Source of the DNA: Oscillospiraceae bacterium
Lineage (GTDB): Bacteria > Bacillota > Clostridia > Oscillospirales > Ruminococcaceae
Length of the DNA stretch: 37,127 nt
NCBI GenBank assembly: GCA_022508945.1
Contig: JAFLUE010000007.1
Span: 1-37,127, forward strand
Direction of reading: 5' to 3'
Shown here: positions 1 through 9,664 of the stretch, piece by piece
How positions within the stretch are numbered: the stretch's first letter is position 1
Layout: the number at the start of each line of letters is the position of its first letter
Program-made: the position numbers and the translations under genes
Notes under the pieces: model-generated
Told to the model about the DNA's origin: nothing
What the model saw: the letters and a program-made list of their open reading frames with translations, nothing else
The model's database searches: none

Positions 1-32
1 TTCAGACGCTGCTTGTTTTTGCGAATTGCGTA

Positions 33-65
33 AGTGTCTATAATTGTTGTTCTTGTCGAAAAATC
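33..65 (+). repeat. Degenerate direct repeat, copy 1
   Basis: A 33-bp stretch around TATAATTGTTGTTCTTG followed by TCGAAAAA recurs with a few differences at 213-245. Related TATAATGTTGTT cores occur upstream of dgt (28721-28833). The function is unknown. The core contains a TATAAT hexamer, but no -35 box stands at good spacing, so I do not call a promoter. Confidence 0.5.
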
Positions 66-137
66 TTTTTTGTTGGTTTTTATTTGAATTGGCAATTCGC
101 AAACCTCACAGCGAGCCTTCGGCGCGCTGCGCTATCA

Positions 138-180
138 AATCGACGGGTATGAGCGCTGCTTATACCCGTCGATTATTTTG
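138..180 (+). terminator. 13-bp inverted repeat, possible terminator
   Basis: AATCGACGGGTAT (138-150) pairs perfectly with ATACCCGTCGATT (162-174) across an 11-nt loop that contains the self-complementary AGCGCT. The 3' side is only moderately T-rich (ATTTTGG). It may end transcription of a gene left of the window, or be part of the repeat-rich spacer. The minus-strand text just before it (about 108-136) matches a GCGCAGCGCGCC-type repeat seen again near 28964. Confidence 0.5.
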
Positions 181-212
181 GAAATTTCGCGCTTGACTAT
201 TGCGTTGTTTTT

Positions 213-245
213 AGTGCTTATAATGTTGTTCTTGCCGAAAAAATC
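213..245 (+). repeat. Degenerate direct repeat, copy 2
   Basis: Second copy of the 33-bp repeat at 33-65, sharing TATAAT-GTTGTTCTTG-CGAAAAA. The two copies flank the inverted repeat at 138-174. Apart from these repeats and the promoter at 379-407, I see nothing else in the 469-base leader that I can support. Confidence 0.5.
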
Positions 246-378
246 GCGCGGGGTTGTTGCACTGCCTATACGCGGTTAATGGTTGGCGGGCGAGGGGATT
301 TTATATGATTCGATTGTTAAGTTTCACCAAATGTCGCGTGAAAAAGTAACAACTTTACACAAAACAGAGTAAAAACTA

Positions 379-407
379 TTGACTTTATAAAGTGAAAATA
401 TTACAAT
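379..407 (+). promoter_or_regulatory. Sigma-70-type promoter of the pectinesterase gene
   Basis: TTGACT (379-384) and TACAAT (402-407) are separated by exactly 17 nt. A ribosome site (GGGAGG, 457-462) lies 7 nt before the ATG at 470. The predicted 5' leader is about 55 nt. Confidence 0.75.
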
Positions 408-469
408 AAAATTATAGTGGGGAAGTTTATACTTCACTAAATTTATTTTAATGAGAGGGAGGTTATTTT

Positions 470-3400
470 ATGCTTTTGAGAACAAAAGCAACAAAGGTTA
501 TTGTCTGGCTTTGTATAATGGCTCTGGCGATAACCGCAATTATTCCGAGCGGCTTTGTTCTGCCTAAAGTCCGGGCAGAAGTTACCGATAACGGAGAAGA
601 ATGGGATTTCGCAAAGGGCATACTCGTTACAGAGGCTCAGGAAAACCCCAAAACAACTGAAACCAATGATGGCAGTTTGACAATTAAGCCGAATGGTTCG
701 AGTTATTATTACAAAGACTCTTCACATGGCATTGTGCTTAATTCAGGTGTTACCATCGAAATCGAGGTTTCCGGTCCGACAAATCTTACTATTGGCGATT
801 GCCAATACTCTAACAATAGTACATCATGTAAACTTACGGTTAAGAGCTCGGACGGAAAATACAACGTCGAAAAGGACACTAACAACGGTTGTTATCACAA
901 TGGTAGTTCATTGGTGTACACATACACAGGCGGTGCTACAACTCTTACCATTGGATTTACCGGCAGCTATATCTACGTTCCTTACATTTCTATCGCGCCC
1001 GAAGCTGTGCCCGAGGCAGGCAAGACTTATACTTGGGATTTCGACGCAGATCCGGCTATTCCGAAAGATACCGAAGGAAAATCCGAGGTTACATCGAAGG
1101 ACGGACTGCTGACTGTTAAGACAGGCGGCAGTGCATACAGATATAACGGCGGTGGTCACGGTATTGAATTTAAACCGCAAAACTCTATTGAAATAAAGGT
1201 CGCGGGTTCAACAAAGCTCACTATAGGCGACTGCGGCTACTCCAACCCGACTACACTTACAGTTAAGGACAAGAACGGAAGCTACAAGGATACCGCGTCA
1301 ACTACGGTCAACGGCTGCAGCGGCGCGATGACCTTTACCTACAAAGGTGAGGCAACGACTCTTGAAATTACGTTTGTTGATTTGAGCATCTACATTCCTT
1401 ACATTACTGCCGAGCCGCTTGAGGAGGAAGAATCCAAGCCCGAAGTCAGACCCGACGAGCCTAACAAGACAGACGTTTGGGATTTCGGCGCGGCGAAGCT
1501 TGATGAGTCGAAATACAACAATTTGCTGACAGAGGCTGTCATCAACAGCTGGTATCCGGAAACCACTATAGTCGGTTCTCAGGATAAGAATACTACTACT
1601 CATGTGTTCGGCACTGTTGAGGCAAAGGATTTCCGTTTTGTTGACGGAAAAAATGATGGCAGGCACAGAATAAAGACCTCTAATACAAATCTTACAAGAT
1701 ACGAAACAAAGAGTAACGTTACGATCGAGGGAACATCTCTCCCCGGAGCTGTTTTCTCAAACAGCGGTTCACCCGATGTTTATATTGAGATCGTGCTTTA
1801 TGCGGGCGATATTCTTACCGTTTACGCGGGTGCTAACAATGCGGGAGACACACCTACGATTGAATTCGCTCCCCCGAGCGGAGAAACTAAGAGTGGTGTG
1901 AGCAACGCAGACGGCGTTAAGCTTACGTTCTATGCTACCGAATACGGTAAGTATAAAATTTATGCAATTGGTAGTCAAAAGCTCGTAGTTTACAGACTTG
2001 AAAGAGAACACACCAACCCCGTTGACGTAAGCGGAACCGTAACGGCTCCGAGCGATATCGGAAGCGACTATAAGATCAGCTTTACAAACCAAAAATCCGG
2101 CGCGGTAACAGAGGCGGCTGTTGAAAACGGTTCGTACAGTGTTACTCTCTACGACAACTACGTTTATGACGTTGCGCTTGTGGACGCGAACGGCTATATT
2201 GTTTCGAGCGGCGATACGCTTGATATTGCTAAGGGAAGCAGCGGAGAAACTCATAATATCACGATCTCGAAGGTTGCCCTTGCGAATGTTACGGGCAATA
2301 TCATCGGACTTGGCGATAAGCTCTCGGACTTAGAGCTTGAATTCGTAAGCCAAGACGAAAGCTCGATCTTCGTTCCCGAGATCAAGATCGAGCCGGACGG
2401 CTCGTTTACTCTTCAGCTCGCGATAGGCGTTACTTATGACATGATCGCAAGCGGCGTAAACGACTACGCTCTTGAAGAAGCGACAATAAAAGCGGATGGC
2501 GACATTACCGACAAGAAAATTACTTTCAAAGCAAAGCCCGTTTATGACATAACGATAAGCAGCAATCTTCCCGATGAAGCGAAGGGGAAGGCAATTATCA
2601 TCTTTACACATACCGAGGACGGAAATGAATATACGTTTGGTCTGTCTGACACTATCAAGCTCAGAGACGGACAGTATTCCGTAGTTGTAAAGAACACGGG
2701 TATAGTTCCCGTAGCTCAGAAGCCCACCGCAAACCTCACAGTAAACGGCGCGGCGGTATCAAAGGAGATCGAATTTGAGGCAATAAGCGTATGGGATTTC
2801 TCTAAGTACAACGGAAAGCCCGGAATGGATACCGACAACGACTATTATCTCGGACTTGCGGTCAAGAACGCTTATGAGCATGGTGTTTATCTTCGTGTAG
2901 CGGCAAACGGCGAGGTCAAGGTCCCCGTAACAAAGGGACAGATGGTGACTGCTACCTTCTGCAATTCGGGAACTTTCACCATCAACGGCAAATCCTTCAC
3001 TACCGTAAACAGTAAAGGCAGCACCAGCAAGACCGATGAAGCACGCGTGGTTGCTGAAGAGACCGGTTATCTTACCATATCGGTTACGGAGCAGACATAC
3101 TTCAACAGTATCGCAGTCTCCGAATCCACGGGATTCAAGGACAAGGTAACCGTAGGCCCCGATAAGGATTATCAGACAATAAACGAAGCTCTCGCGGCTG
3201 TGGCTAAGATGGACAGACCCAACAACGAGAGAGTTGAGATCGTAATTGACCCCGGAAACTATGAGGAAATGCTCGTTATCAATGTTCCGAACGTTTCGCT
3301 CGTAAACGCCGCGGGCAAGAACTCGAGCCTCCAGCTCAAAAACAACGGCGTTGATATCTGCGACAATGTTGTAAGAATCACATCCTACTATGGCTTCGGC

Positions 3401-5002
3401 TATAACTACTACAGCATGGGAACAGACTGCAAGTGGAACGAGGATGTTCTCAAGGCTAACAAGGCAAACGGTGAATACACGACCGTAAATCCCGAAGGAA
3501 CAACAAACGGCTGCTACTGGAACGCAACGGTAGTTGTAAAGGCAAGCGGCTTTGAGGCAAACGGAATCGTATTCGAAAACTCCTTCAACCAGTACATCTC
3601 CAAGAAGGAAGCCGATGATATCGTTGTTCATAAGGGCGGTACTCCCAATATCGGCGCACGTCCCACGACTTACGGCGACACAAGCGTTCAGAACAGAAGC
3701 TATGTGGAAAGAGCCGCGGCAATGGCTATCGTAGGCGATGAAGCGTTATTTGTAAACTGCAAGTTTGTCGGCAGACAGGATACCCTCTACGGCGGCACGG
3801 ACATCAAGGTCGCTTTCCACAAGTGTGATATTCTCGGCGCGGTTGACTTTATCTTCGGTCCCATGACCGCTGTGTTCTACAAGTGCAATCTCGTTATGAA
3901 CACAGACGATTCGACCTCCTCCGACCAGGCTTATATCACCGCCGCACAGCAGAAGACCGGCAGAGGCTATCTTATGTATGAATGTACGGTAACTTCTACC
4001 ACACCCGGCGTTGATACAGCTTCCAAAACACTCTCGAAGCCCGGCTTCTTCGGTCGTCCTTGGTCGGCAGACACCTCCGAGGTCGTATTCTACAAAACGA
4101 CCGTAGAAACCACGGATTACCCGGCTGCGAACGGAAAGTCTCTTATTGATCCGGCGGGCTGGAAAGATTCTCTGAAAGCGCGCTCCTCGAAAATGTATGA
4201 ATATGGCACGATCGAGAAAAGCGGCGAGGATAATTCCGCAAGCAGAGCTGACTGGACTACGTTCCTGACAGAGCCTGTCATTGACGGCGAAAACATTACA
4301 ATAGCGCTGTTCCTCGGCAACTGGGCAAGCGAGCTTCAGGCGAGAAGTCTTCTTCTCGAGACTGAAAGCGATGATCCAGAAGATCCCGAAGAGCCTGATG
4401 CTCCCGAGATCATCGAGCGCGAAGCCGAGGGCGTTAAAGCAGAGCTTTCGACAGACGCGCTTCCCGAGGGCGTAGACCCCGATGATGTTGAGTTCAAGGC
4501 ACAAGTGCTTACATCAAGCGACAATGAAGTCCTTTACGACCTCAAATTCGTTGTGGGCGGTGTTGAGATACACATCAACGGCACTGTCACCGTAAGACTG
4601 CCTTTGCCCGCTTCATTCAAAGGTGCGGATGTATACGTTTACTACGTTGACGACAACAATAAATACACCCCGATGAATGATGTTGCTGTTGACACTGAAA
4701 ATGGTCTTGTTGAATTTACGACGACCCATTTCAGCCATTACCTCCTGACGACCGAAGTCAAAGGCTCAGTGACTCCCGAACCTTCCGAACCTACCGAACC
4801 CGACGATCCTTCAGGTCCGTCTACGCCCGATGATGATCCGTCAAGCACACCTTCCTCCGGCTCGTCATCAACCACGCCTCCGGCATCTAACCCCTCGACA
4901 GGCGATATCGCAATGATGCTTATCACGCCTATCGCGGCAGGACTTATCAGCGCGGCGGCAGCTCTCTTCATTATTATAAGAAAGAGAAGAAAAGCAAAAT
5001 AA
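470..5002 (+). CDS. Secreted, surface-anchored multidomain pectin methylesterase (CE8)
   Basis: This 1510-residue protein should remove methyl esters from homogalacturonan at the cell surface. A signal peptide (about 1-36) is followed by two related beta-rich modules (about 45-180 and 185-325, sharing a TIGDC-x-YS motif), a third WDF-starting module (about 334-515), carboxypeptidase-regulatory-like beta repeats (about 518-770) and another WDF module (about 773-890). The CE8 domain covers roughly 892-1235. It has QDTLYG (Gln1103, Asp1104), GAVDFIFG (Asp1126) and GRPW (Arg1196, Trp1198), matching the acid/base Asp, nucleophile Asp and Arg/Trp of family 8. A further beta module, a Pro/Ser/Asp linker, NPSTG (about 1474), a hydrophobic helix and RKRRK form a cell-wall sorting-type tail. 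Its neighbour is a PL9 lyase, so the pair fits stepwise pectin breakdown. The N-terminal modules may bind carbohydrate, but I cannot name their family. Confidence 0.93.
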   Translation: MLLRTKATKVIVWLCIMALAITAIIPSGFVLPKVRAEVTDNGEEWDFAKGILVTEAQENPKTTETNDGSLTIKPNGSSYYYKDSSHGIVLNSGVTIEIEVSGPTNLTIGDCQYSNNSTSCKLTVKSSDGKYNVEKDTNNGCYHNGSSLVYTYTGGATTLTIGFTGSYIYVPYISIAPEAVPEAGKTYTWDFDADPAIPKDTEGKSEVTSKDGLLTVKTGGSAYRYNGGGHGIEFKPQNSIEIKVAGSTKLTIGDCGYSNPTTLTVKDKNGSYKDTASTTVNGCSGAMTFTYKGEATTLEITFVDLSIYIPYITAEPLEEEESKPEVRPDEPNKTDVWDFGAAKLDESKYNNLLTEAVINSWYPETTIVGSQDKNTTTHVFGTVEAKDFRFVDGKNDGRHRIKTSNTNLTRYETKSNVTIEGTSLPGAVFSNSGSPDVYIEIVLYAGDILTVYAGANNAGDTPTIEFAPPSGETKSGVSNADGVKLTFYATEYGKYKIYAIGSQKLVVYRLEREHTNPVDVSGTVTAPSDIGSDYKISFTNQKSGAVTEAAVENGSYSVTLYDNYVYDVALVDANGYIVSSGDTLDIAKGSSGETHNITISKVALANVTGNIIGLGDKLSDLELEFVSQDESSIFVPEIKIEPDGSFTLQLAIGVTYDMIASGVNDYALEEATIKADGDITDKKITFKAKPVYDITISSNLPDEAKGKAIIIFTHTEDGNEYTFGLSDTIKLRDGQYSVVVKNTGIVPVAQKPTANLTVNGAAVSKEIEFEAISVWDFSKYNGKPGMDTDNDYYLGLAVKNAYEHGVYLRVAANGEVKVPVTKGQMVTATFCNSGTFTINGKSFTTVNSKGSTSKTDEARVVAEETGYLTISVTEQTYFNSIAVSESTGFKDKVTVGPDKDYQTINEALAAVAKMDRPNNERVEIVIDPGNYEEMLVINVPNVSLVNAAGKNSSLQLKNNGVDICDNVVRITSYYGFGYNYYSMGTDCKWNEDVLKANKANGEYTTVNPEGTTNGCYWNATVVVKASGFEANGIVFENSFNQYISKKEADDIVVHKGGTPNIGARPTTYGDTSVQNRSYVERAAAMAIVGDEALFVNCKFVGRQDTLYGGTDIKVAFHKCDILGAVDFIFGPMTAVFYKCNLVMNTDDSTSSDQAYITAAQQKTGRGYLMYECTVTSTTPGVDTASKTLSKPGFFGRPWSADTSEVVFYKTTVETTDYPAANGKSLIDPAGWKDSLKARSSKMYEYGTIEKSGEDNSASRADWTTFLTEPVIDGENITIALFLGNWASELQARSLLLETESDDPEDPEEPDAPEIIEREAEGVKAELSTDALPEGVDPDDVEFKAQVLTSSDNEVLYDLKFVVGGVEIHINGTVTVRLPLPASFKGADVYVYYVDDNNKYTPMNDVAVDTENGLVEFTTTHFSHYLLTTEVKGSVTPEPSEPTEPDDPSGPSTPDDDPSSTPSSGSSSTTPPASNPSTGDIAMMLITPIAAGLISAAAALFIIIRKRRKAK

Positions 5003-5037
5003 TGCCATTTGGCAGAGCTGAATAAGCGAATAAAAAC

Positions 5038-5070
5038 AAGACCCGCGGTTTAAAAACCGTGGGTCTTTCT
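5038..5070 (+). terminator. Intrinsic terminator after the pectinesterase
   Basis: AAGACCCGCGGTTT (5038-5051) pairs with AAACCGTGGGTCTT (5054-5067), with one G-T pair, and runs into TTTCT. It begins 36 nt after the stop codon. Confidence 0.85.
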
Positions 5071-5158
5071 AACGAAAAAAACAAATATTTACATATATTT
5101 TTGTACAATTGCACAAAAATCGCATTGAAAAATCGGCGGTTATTTTTGAGGAAATCCC

Positions 5159-5187
5159 TTGACAAAACGGCGATTTTAGGGTATCAT
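5159..5187 (+). promoter_or_regulatory. Promoter of the PL9 gene
   Basis: TTGACA (5159-5164) and TATCAT (5182-5187) are spaced by 17 nt, between the upstream terminator and the lyase gene. Together these suggest that the two pectinase genes are transcribed separately. Confidence 0.8.
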
Positions 5188-5257
5188 TAAAGATGAAATA
5201 GTTTTCGATTAGGGATAGTTGTACCCTTTTGAAAACAAAAATGAGAAGGAGGATTTT

Positions 5258-8200
5258 ATGAAAACCAAAAGCACAAACAGGTTTGTCTCGTTGGCTTTGG
5301 CGCTCATTATGCTAATGACGTGCGTGTCGTTCAGCCCGTTAGCTATGCGCGCGAGTGCTGAAGGGGCAGACTCGAGTAAGTATGTTTTTGACGTAGGCGA
5401 TTTGGAGTTGGTGGCGAAAGGTGCCAAAAACGGTAAGACAGAATCGGCGGGTACTGACGAATATTTTACCGTTTGTTATGGAGATTCAAACGCACAGGTT
5501 GTAGAAAATGCAACAGGATTTGAAGGCGGATATACGTCGACTAAGCGTTTGGACTTTGGAGGTGCAACAAGCGACTCTCAATTTTCCGGACGCAAAAGAG
5601 TTATTGAATTTACTACAAGTGGTAAAGCTTCCGTAACGGTATGGTGGCAGTGCGGTACGAGCGACGGAAGATATGTTGCGCTTTATAACGCAGACACAAA
5701 GGATTTTATTTATAGCGATGATATTAATGTTGCTTTAGACACTACCGAAAACAAAAACAAGGCAGACACAACCAAGGACAAAACCTATATTTCCACATAC
5801 GAGCTTGATGCCGCGGGAACATATAGAATAGGTTGTGGATATAATACTTGCTATTTATTTAAAGTTGAAGTAACTGAAAGCGCGGCTGGGACTGATACGC
5901 CCGTTGAAACTAAGGATTACACTCTCGAAGCTAAAGACTTGGAGACTATTGCCTCTACTTCCGGTTCAACACAGGAAGGTACTGCAACAGAAGACGGTAA
6001 ATATTTCACCGTTAACTGGGGCGAAAAGGGTAGAGTTTTAGACGGCAAAAATGTTAGCTACGAAGATGGTTATACCAGTACAAAATGGATAGATTTTAAC
6101 GGCGGTACAAGCAGTGCGCCTACAAGGACTATCCAGTTTACCGCGGGCGACAGCGGTATTTTAAAGATTTGGTGGGGCAATGACGGTAGCGCTGAAAGAG
6201 GTCTTCAAGTGTACAAACTTGATGGCGCAGCAGCTACCGCGATAACAGATGCTTATTTCAAAACAGCAGGAAAGTCAACCAAATATGACGAGTTTGAAAT
6301 AGAAGCCGGCAACACATATTGCATCGGCGGTCCTGACGGAACAATTTATTTTACTAAAATAGTTGTTACCGAGGGCAAGCTTCCCGAAGCACCGACACGT
6401 CCCGAGTGGAGCCAAGTAGCAGCTCCCACGATCGGCGAGATTACACAGGACGGAGGCACGATCAAAGTTCCCGTAACCGCTGATGTTGGTAACAACGGCG
6501 GCGACAAGATAGCTGTCGTTATGACCGATGCAAACGGAAATGAGCTCGACTCAGCAGCCAGCACAGTCAAAGATAAAGGAAATTATACTCTTGAATTTTC
6601 TTCGGCTAAGAATTCGGGTACATACAAGTTTAAGGCTGTTCTGTCCCGTAAAGACGAAACAGACGTCAAGGAGAGCGCAGAAAAAGAATTTACTTTCCTG
6701 CTTCCTCTCGACAAGCCCACTATCTCGAGCGCTACCAGCAAGGGTAACGGTTCTGTTGAGTTAGAATGGAGCGCGGTTAAGGAAGCTACAAGCTACATCA
6801 TTTACTGCGATGGCGAAGAGGTAGGCACTGCGACCGAGACCAAGTTTATGGTTACGGGTCTTACCGTAGGTCAGACATACTCATTTACTGTAAAGGCTGT
6901 TCGCGATGGTGTACCGGCAGAAAAGGCTTCCGACGCTAAGACCGCTACTGTTGCAGAGCAAGCTCAGCAGACATGGAGCTTTATGTGGTTCGGTACTTCC
7001 ACAAGCAAGACTAAAAACTATTATGAGGGCGAACTTAACGAAGACGGAAAGGTAACTGTTGTCGCTAAAGGCGGCGGCGGCAAGTTCCTGTATCAGGAGC
7101 CCGGCGGCGAGGGAGTTTCGTTCTATTATACAGCAATCCCCACAAATGTCAATTTTACTCTCAGAGCTAAGATGAAAATTGACGAAAGAAAACTTAACAT
7201 CTCTCAGGAGGGCGCCGGCATTATGGCTATGGACAGCCTTCCCGAGACACCTTTCGATTCGAGCTATAAGCACACAACAAACCTGTACAGAGTAGGCGCA
7301 CAGCAGCTCAAGTACTACTATGACGAGAACAGAGGCGTTGTTTTCGACACATCCGCCGACTCGTATAACATGCAGATCGGTCTTGGTACAAACGCAAAGA
7401 CCGGCGCAACCGCAAGCGATAAGTCAAATATGCTGCTCGAAAATGCTACTCTCGAGACTATAGCGGCGGATAAGGGTTATGACAGCGGAACTTACTGCAC
7501 AATCGGCGGAGACCCGAATCCCGGCAAAAACGTTATAGCAGAGATCGATGAAATGATCTTAGAGCTTCAGAGAAATAACACAGGTTATTTCCTCTCTTAC
7601 TACACTGTAGACGGAGAGCTTGTAAAAACTCAGAAGTACTATGATCCCAAGGCGCTTGACGTGCTCGATTCCGATTTCGTTTATGTCGGCTTCACAGCAG
7701 CAAGAGAGGTTACAGCTACATTCTCCGATGTAACTCTCACCACGATCGCTCCCGAGAAGGACGCTCCCGCAGAGGCTAAGCCCATCACGGAGATCACTCC
7801 TACAGTATCGGTTGGTTCTGCTACATCGGCAAACTCGACTAAGTATACTCTTCTCCTCAAGAGCAACGTTTCCGGTAAGGTTAAGGTAATCTCCAACTCG
7901 ACGACCGTAGCTGAGGATGTTGTTCTTGACGGTTCAATTAACTATGTTTCTATAGAATTCGCGATCGTTGTCGGAAACAACAAGATCGAAATCATCTTTA
8001 CTCCCGACGAAGAGCAGGCATCGTTTGACGAGTTCACTAAGCTTACATCTACAGCTGATGTAACTAAGACAATAATGGTTAGACTTGATGACGTTGCTAA
8101 AGATCAGAAGAACCTTTATGTTTCTCCTTCCGGCTCAAGCAGCGGCAGCGGTACTAAGGACGATCCCTTCGATGTTTACACAGCGGTAAATATTGCAAAG

Positions 8201-9556
8201 CCCGGTCAGACCATTATTCTTATGGAAGGCAGATACAACCTTACCAAGAACCTCTTGATCGACCGCGGAATGAACGGTACATCCGAGAATCCCATCAGAA
8301 TGATCTCAGACCCCGACGCAAAATCACGTCCTGTGTTTGATCTGCAGGGAATATCTACAATGACTGCTGCGGGAGATTACTGGTATTTCTATGGCTTTGA
8401 TGTTACAAATTCTGTCAAGGCCGGTCTCGTAGTAGCAGGAAACCACAGCACATTTGAACTCATAAACGCATACTCGAACGAGGATACCGGTATATATATT
8501 CACGCGAAAAACAACAGCAACGACCCGAGGTCACTTTGGCCTTCTTACAACCTTATCCTCAACTGCACATCTTATGACAACGCCGACGCTATAACCGGCG
8601 GCGGAAACGCTGATGGATTTGCAGCTAAGCTCACCGTTGGCGAAGGCAACGTATTTGACGGCTGTGTAGCTTATAACAACAGCGACGACGGTTGGGATCT
8701 CTTTGCAAAAGAATCTTCCGGTCCGATCGGTGCTGTTACAATTAGAAACTGTATCGCTTATAACAACGGTAAGAATCTTGACGGTTCATTAGTTGGTGAT
8801 GGAAACGGCTTCAAGATGGGCGGTTCAGGTATCCCCGGCGAACACAAGATCTATGATTCCGTTGCGTTTAACAACGATAATAACGGTATCGACTGCAACT
8901 CCAGCCCCAACATTCAGGTTTACAGATGCACGTCGTATAACAACGGCAACTATAATATTCGTCTTGAAACAACCTCAAGCTATGCAGATCCGACAGCATA
9001 TGTGGTTGACGGTCTGGTATCCTTTAGGTTTGAAAAGGCAAGAGCAACAGGCGTTAACGATAAGGTTGATCCTAAGAACGGACAGACGCTCAGCGTACTT
9101 GAAAGTGTGATCAACTACTACTGGAGCAAGGGCAACAGCAATGGCGAAACGCTTTCTGCAGATATGTTCAAGGATCTCGATTTCAACGGATATGAGCGTT
9201 CAGCAGACGGCAAGATCGATCTCAAGGGCTTCCTCGCACTTAGCGATAAAGCTCCCCAGGCTCTTACATCGATATTCAAAGCTCTTGACGGCAACTATAC
9301 AACCTATGACTACGCGTCTGATCCCAATTACGTATTAACCAGCGGATCTGCGGTTGAGCCTGATCCCGAGAATCCTTCTTCCGGTAATGGCGGAGACTCC
9401 GGATCCGGAAGCGGAAGCGGCAGCGGCAGCACAACTAAGCCCGCTGAAACCGCTCCTCCTACAGGATTTGGCGTTGAAATCGTAGTTGCGGTACTTGCAG
9501 TTTCCGCGGCGGCTGCTATCGTTCTCTTCACTAAGAAGCGCAGAAGCAGCAAATAA
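5258..9556 (+). CDS. Secreted, surface-anchored pectate lyase, family PL9
   Basis: This 1432-residue enzyme should cleave de-esterified pectate by Ca2+-dependent beta-elimination outside the cell. I start at ATG 5258, which follows AGAAGGAGG (5244-5252); an upstream in-frame TTG at 5219 lacks a ribosome site. After a signal peptide (about 1-33) come two related beta modules (about 41-215 and 219-375, sharing a GYTSTK motif), an Ig-like segment, a fibronectin-III-like domain (about 484-565) and a lectin-like segment (about 570-800). The PL9 beta-helix covers about 952-1330. Asp1119 (NADGF), Asp1143, Asp1144 and Asp1147 (SDDGWD) and Lys1186 (GNGFKMGG) have nearly the spacing of the Ca2+ ligands and catalytic Lys of Dickeya Pel9A (Asp209, 233, 234, 237, Lys273). 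The C-terminus has a Gly/Ser linker, APPTG (about 1399), a hydrophobic helix and a KKRR tail, a variant wall-sorting signal. Confidence 0.93.
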   Translation: MKTKSTNRFVSLALALIMLMTCVSFSPLAMRASAEGADSSKYVFDVGDLELVAKGAKNGKTESAGTDEYFTVCYGDSNAQVVENATGFEGGYTSTKRLDFGGATSDSQFSGRKRVIEFTTSGKASVTVWWQCGTSDGRYVALYNADTKDFIYSDDINVALDTTENKNKADTTKDKTYISTYELDAAGTYRIGCGYNTCYLFKVEVTESAAGTDTPVETKDYTLEAKDLETIASTSGSTQEGTATEDGKYFTVNWGEKGRVLDGKNVSYEDGYTSTKWIDFNGGTSSAPTRTIQFTAGDSGILKIWWGNDGSAERGLQVYKLDGAAATAITDAYFKTAGKSTKYDEFEIEAGNTYCIGGPDGTIYFTKIVVTEGKLPEAPTRPEWSQVAAPTIGEITQDGGTIKVPVTADVGNNGGDKIAVVMTDANGNELDSAASTVKDKGNYTLEFSSAKNSGTYKFKAVLSRKDETDVKESAEKEFTFLLPLDKPTISSATSKGNGSVELEWSAVKEATSYIIYCDGEEVGTATETKFMVTGLTVGQTYSFTVKAVRDGVPAEKASDAKTATVAEQAQQTWSFMWFGTSTSKTKNYYEGELNEDGKVTVVAKGGGGKFLYQEPGGEGVSFYYTAIPTNVNFTLRAKMKIDERKLNISQEGAGIMAMDSLPETPFDSSYKHTTNLYRVGAQQLKYYYDENRGVVFDTSADSYNMQIGLGTNAKTGATASDKSNMLLENATLETIAADKGYDSGTYCTIGGDPNPGKNVIAEIDEMILELQRNNTGYFLSYYTVDGELVKTQKYYDPKALDVLDSDFVYVGFTAAREVTATFSDVTLTTIAPEKDAPAEAKPITEITPTVSVGSATSANSTKYTLLLKSNVSGKVKVISNSTTVAEDVVLDGSINYVSIEFAIVVGNNKIEIIFTPDEEQASFDEFTKLTSTADVTKTIMVRLDDVAKDQKNLYVSPSGSSSGSGTKDDPFDVYTAVNIAKPGQTIILMEGRYNLTKNLLIDRGMNGTSENPIRMISDPDAKSRPVFDLQGISTMTAAGDYWYFYGFDVTNSVKAGLVVAGNHSTFELINAYSNEDTGIYIHAKNNSNDPRSLWPSYNLILNCTSYDNADAITGGGNADGFAAKLTVGEGNVFDGCVAYNNSDDGWDLFAKESSGPIGAVTIRNCIAYNNGKNLDGSLVGDGNGFKMGGSGIPGEHKIYDSVAFNNDNNGIDCNSSPNIQVYRCTSYNNGNYNIRLETTSSYADPTAYVVDGLVSFRFEKARATGVNDKVDPKNGQTLSVLESVINYYWSKGNSNGETLSADMFKDLDFNGYERSADGKIDLKGFLALSDKAPQALTSIFKALDGNYTTYDYASDPNYVLTSGSAVEPDPENPSSGNGGDSGSGSGSGSGSTTKPAETAPPTGFGVEIVVAVLAVSAAAAIVLFTKKRRSSK

Positions 9557-9584
9557 GCAAAAATCCACTAAAGCAAAATAAACT

Positions 9585-9613
9585 ACCGCGCTCCGAAAGG
9601 GGCGCGGTTTTTT
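9585..9613 (+). terminator. Terminator of the PL9 gene
   Basis: ACCGCGCTCC, loop GAAA, GGGGCGCGGT, then a run of T. The stem is GC-rich with a small offset. It lies 28 nt after the stop codon. Confidence 0.88.
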
Positions 9614-9620
9614 ATACCAC

Positions 9621-9655
9621 AATAAAAAAGGGAACTCATCAATTAAGTTCCCTTT
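9621..9655 (-). terminator. Terminator of glmS
   Basis: AAGGGAACT (9628-9636) and AGTTCCCTT (9646-9654) form a 9-bp stem. Read on the minus strand it ends in TTTTTT, about 10 nt after the glmS stop. It stands back to back with the PL9 terminator in this convergent gap. Confidence 0.85.
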
Positions 9656-9664
9656 GGTAATTAA

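Noticed and set aside
305-349. 14-codon frame after GAGGGGATT, possible leader peptide of the pectinesterase
   Set aside because: It lies upstream of the good promoter at 379-407, so it would not be on that mRNA, and nothing else supports it.
2759-3631. Minus-strand frames of 290 and 252 codons (2759-3631, 3746-4504) inside the pectinesterase
   Set aside because: They lie wholly within the CE8 gene, have no ribosome site, and give low-complexity Cys/Val-rich products typical of antisense shadows.
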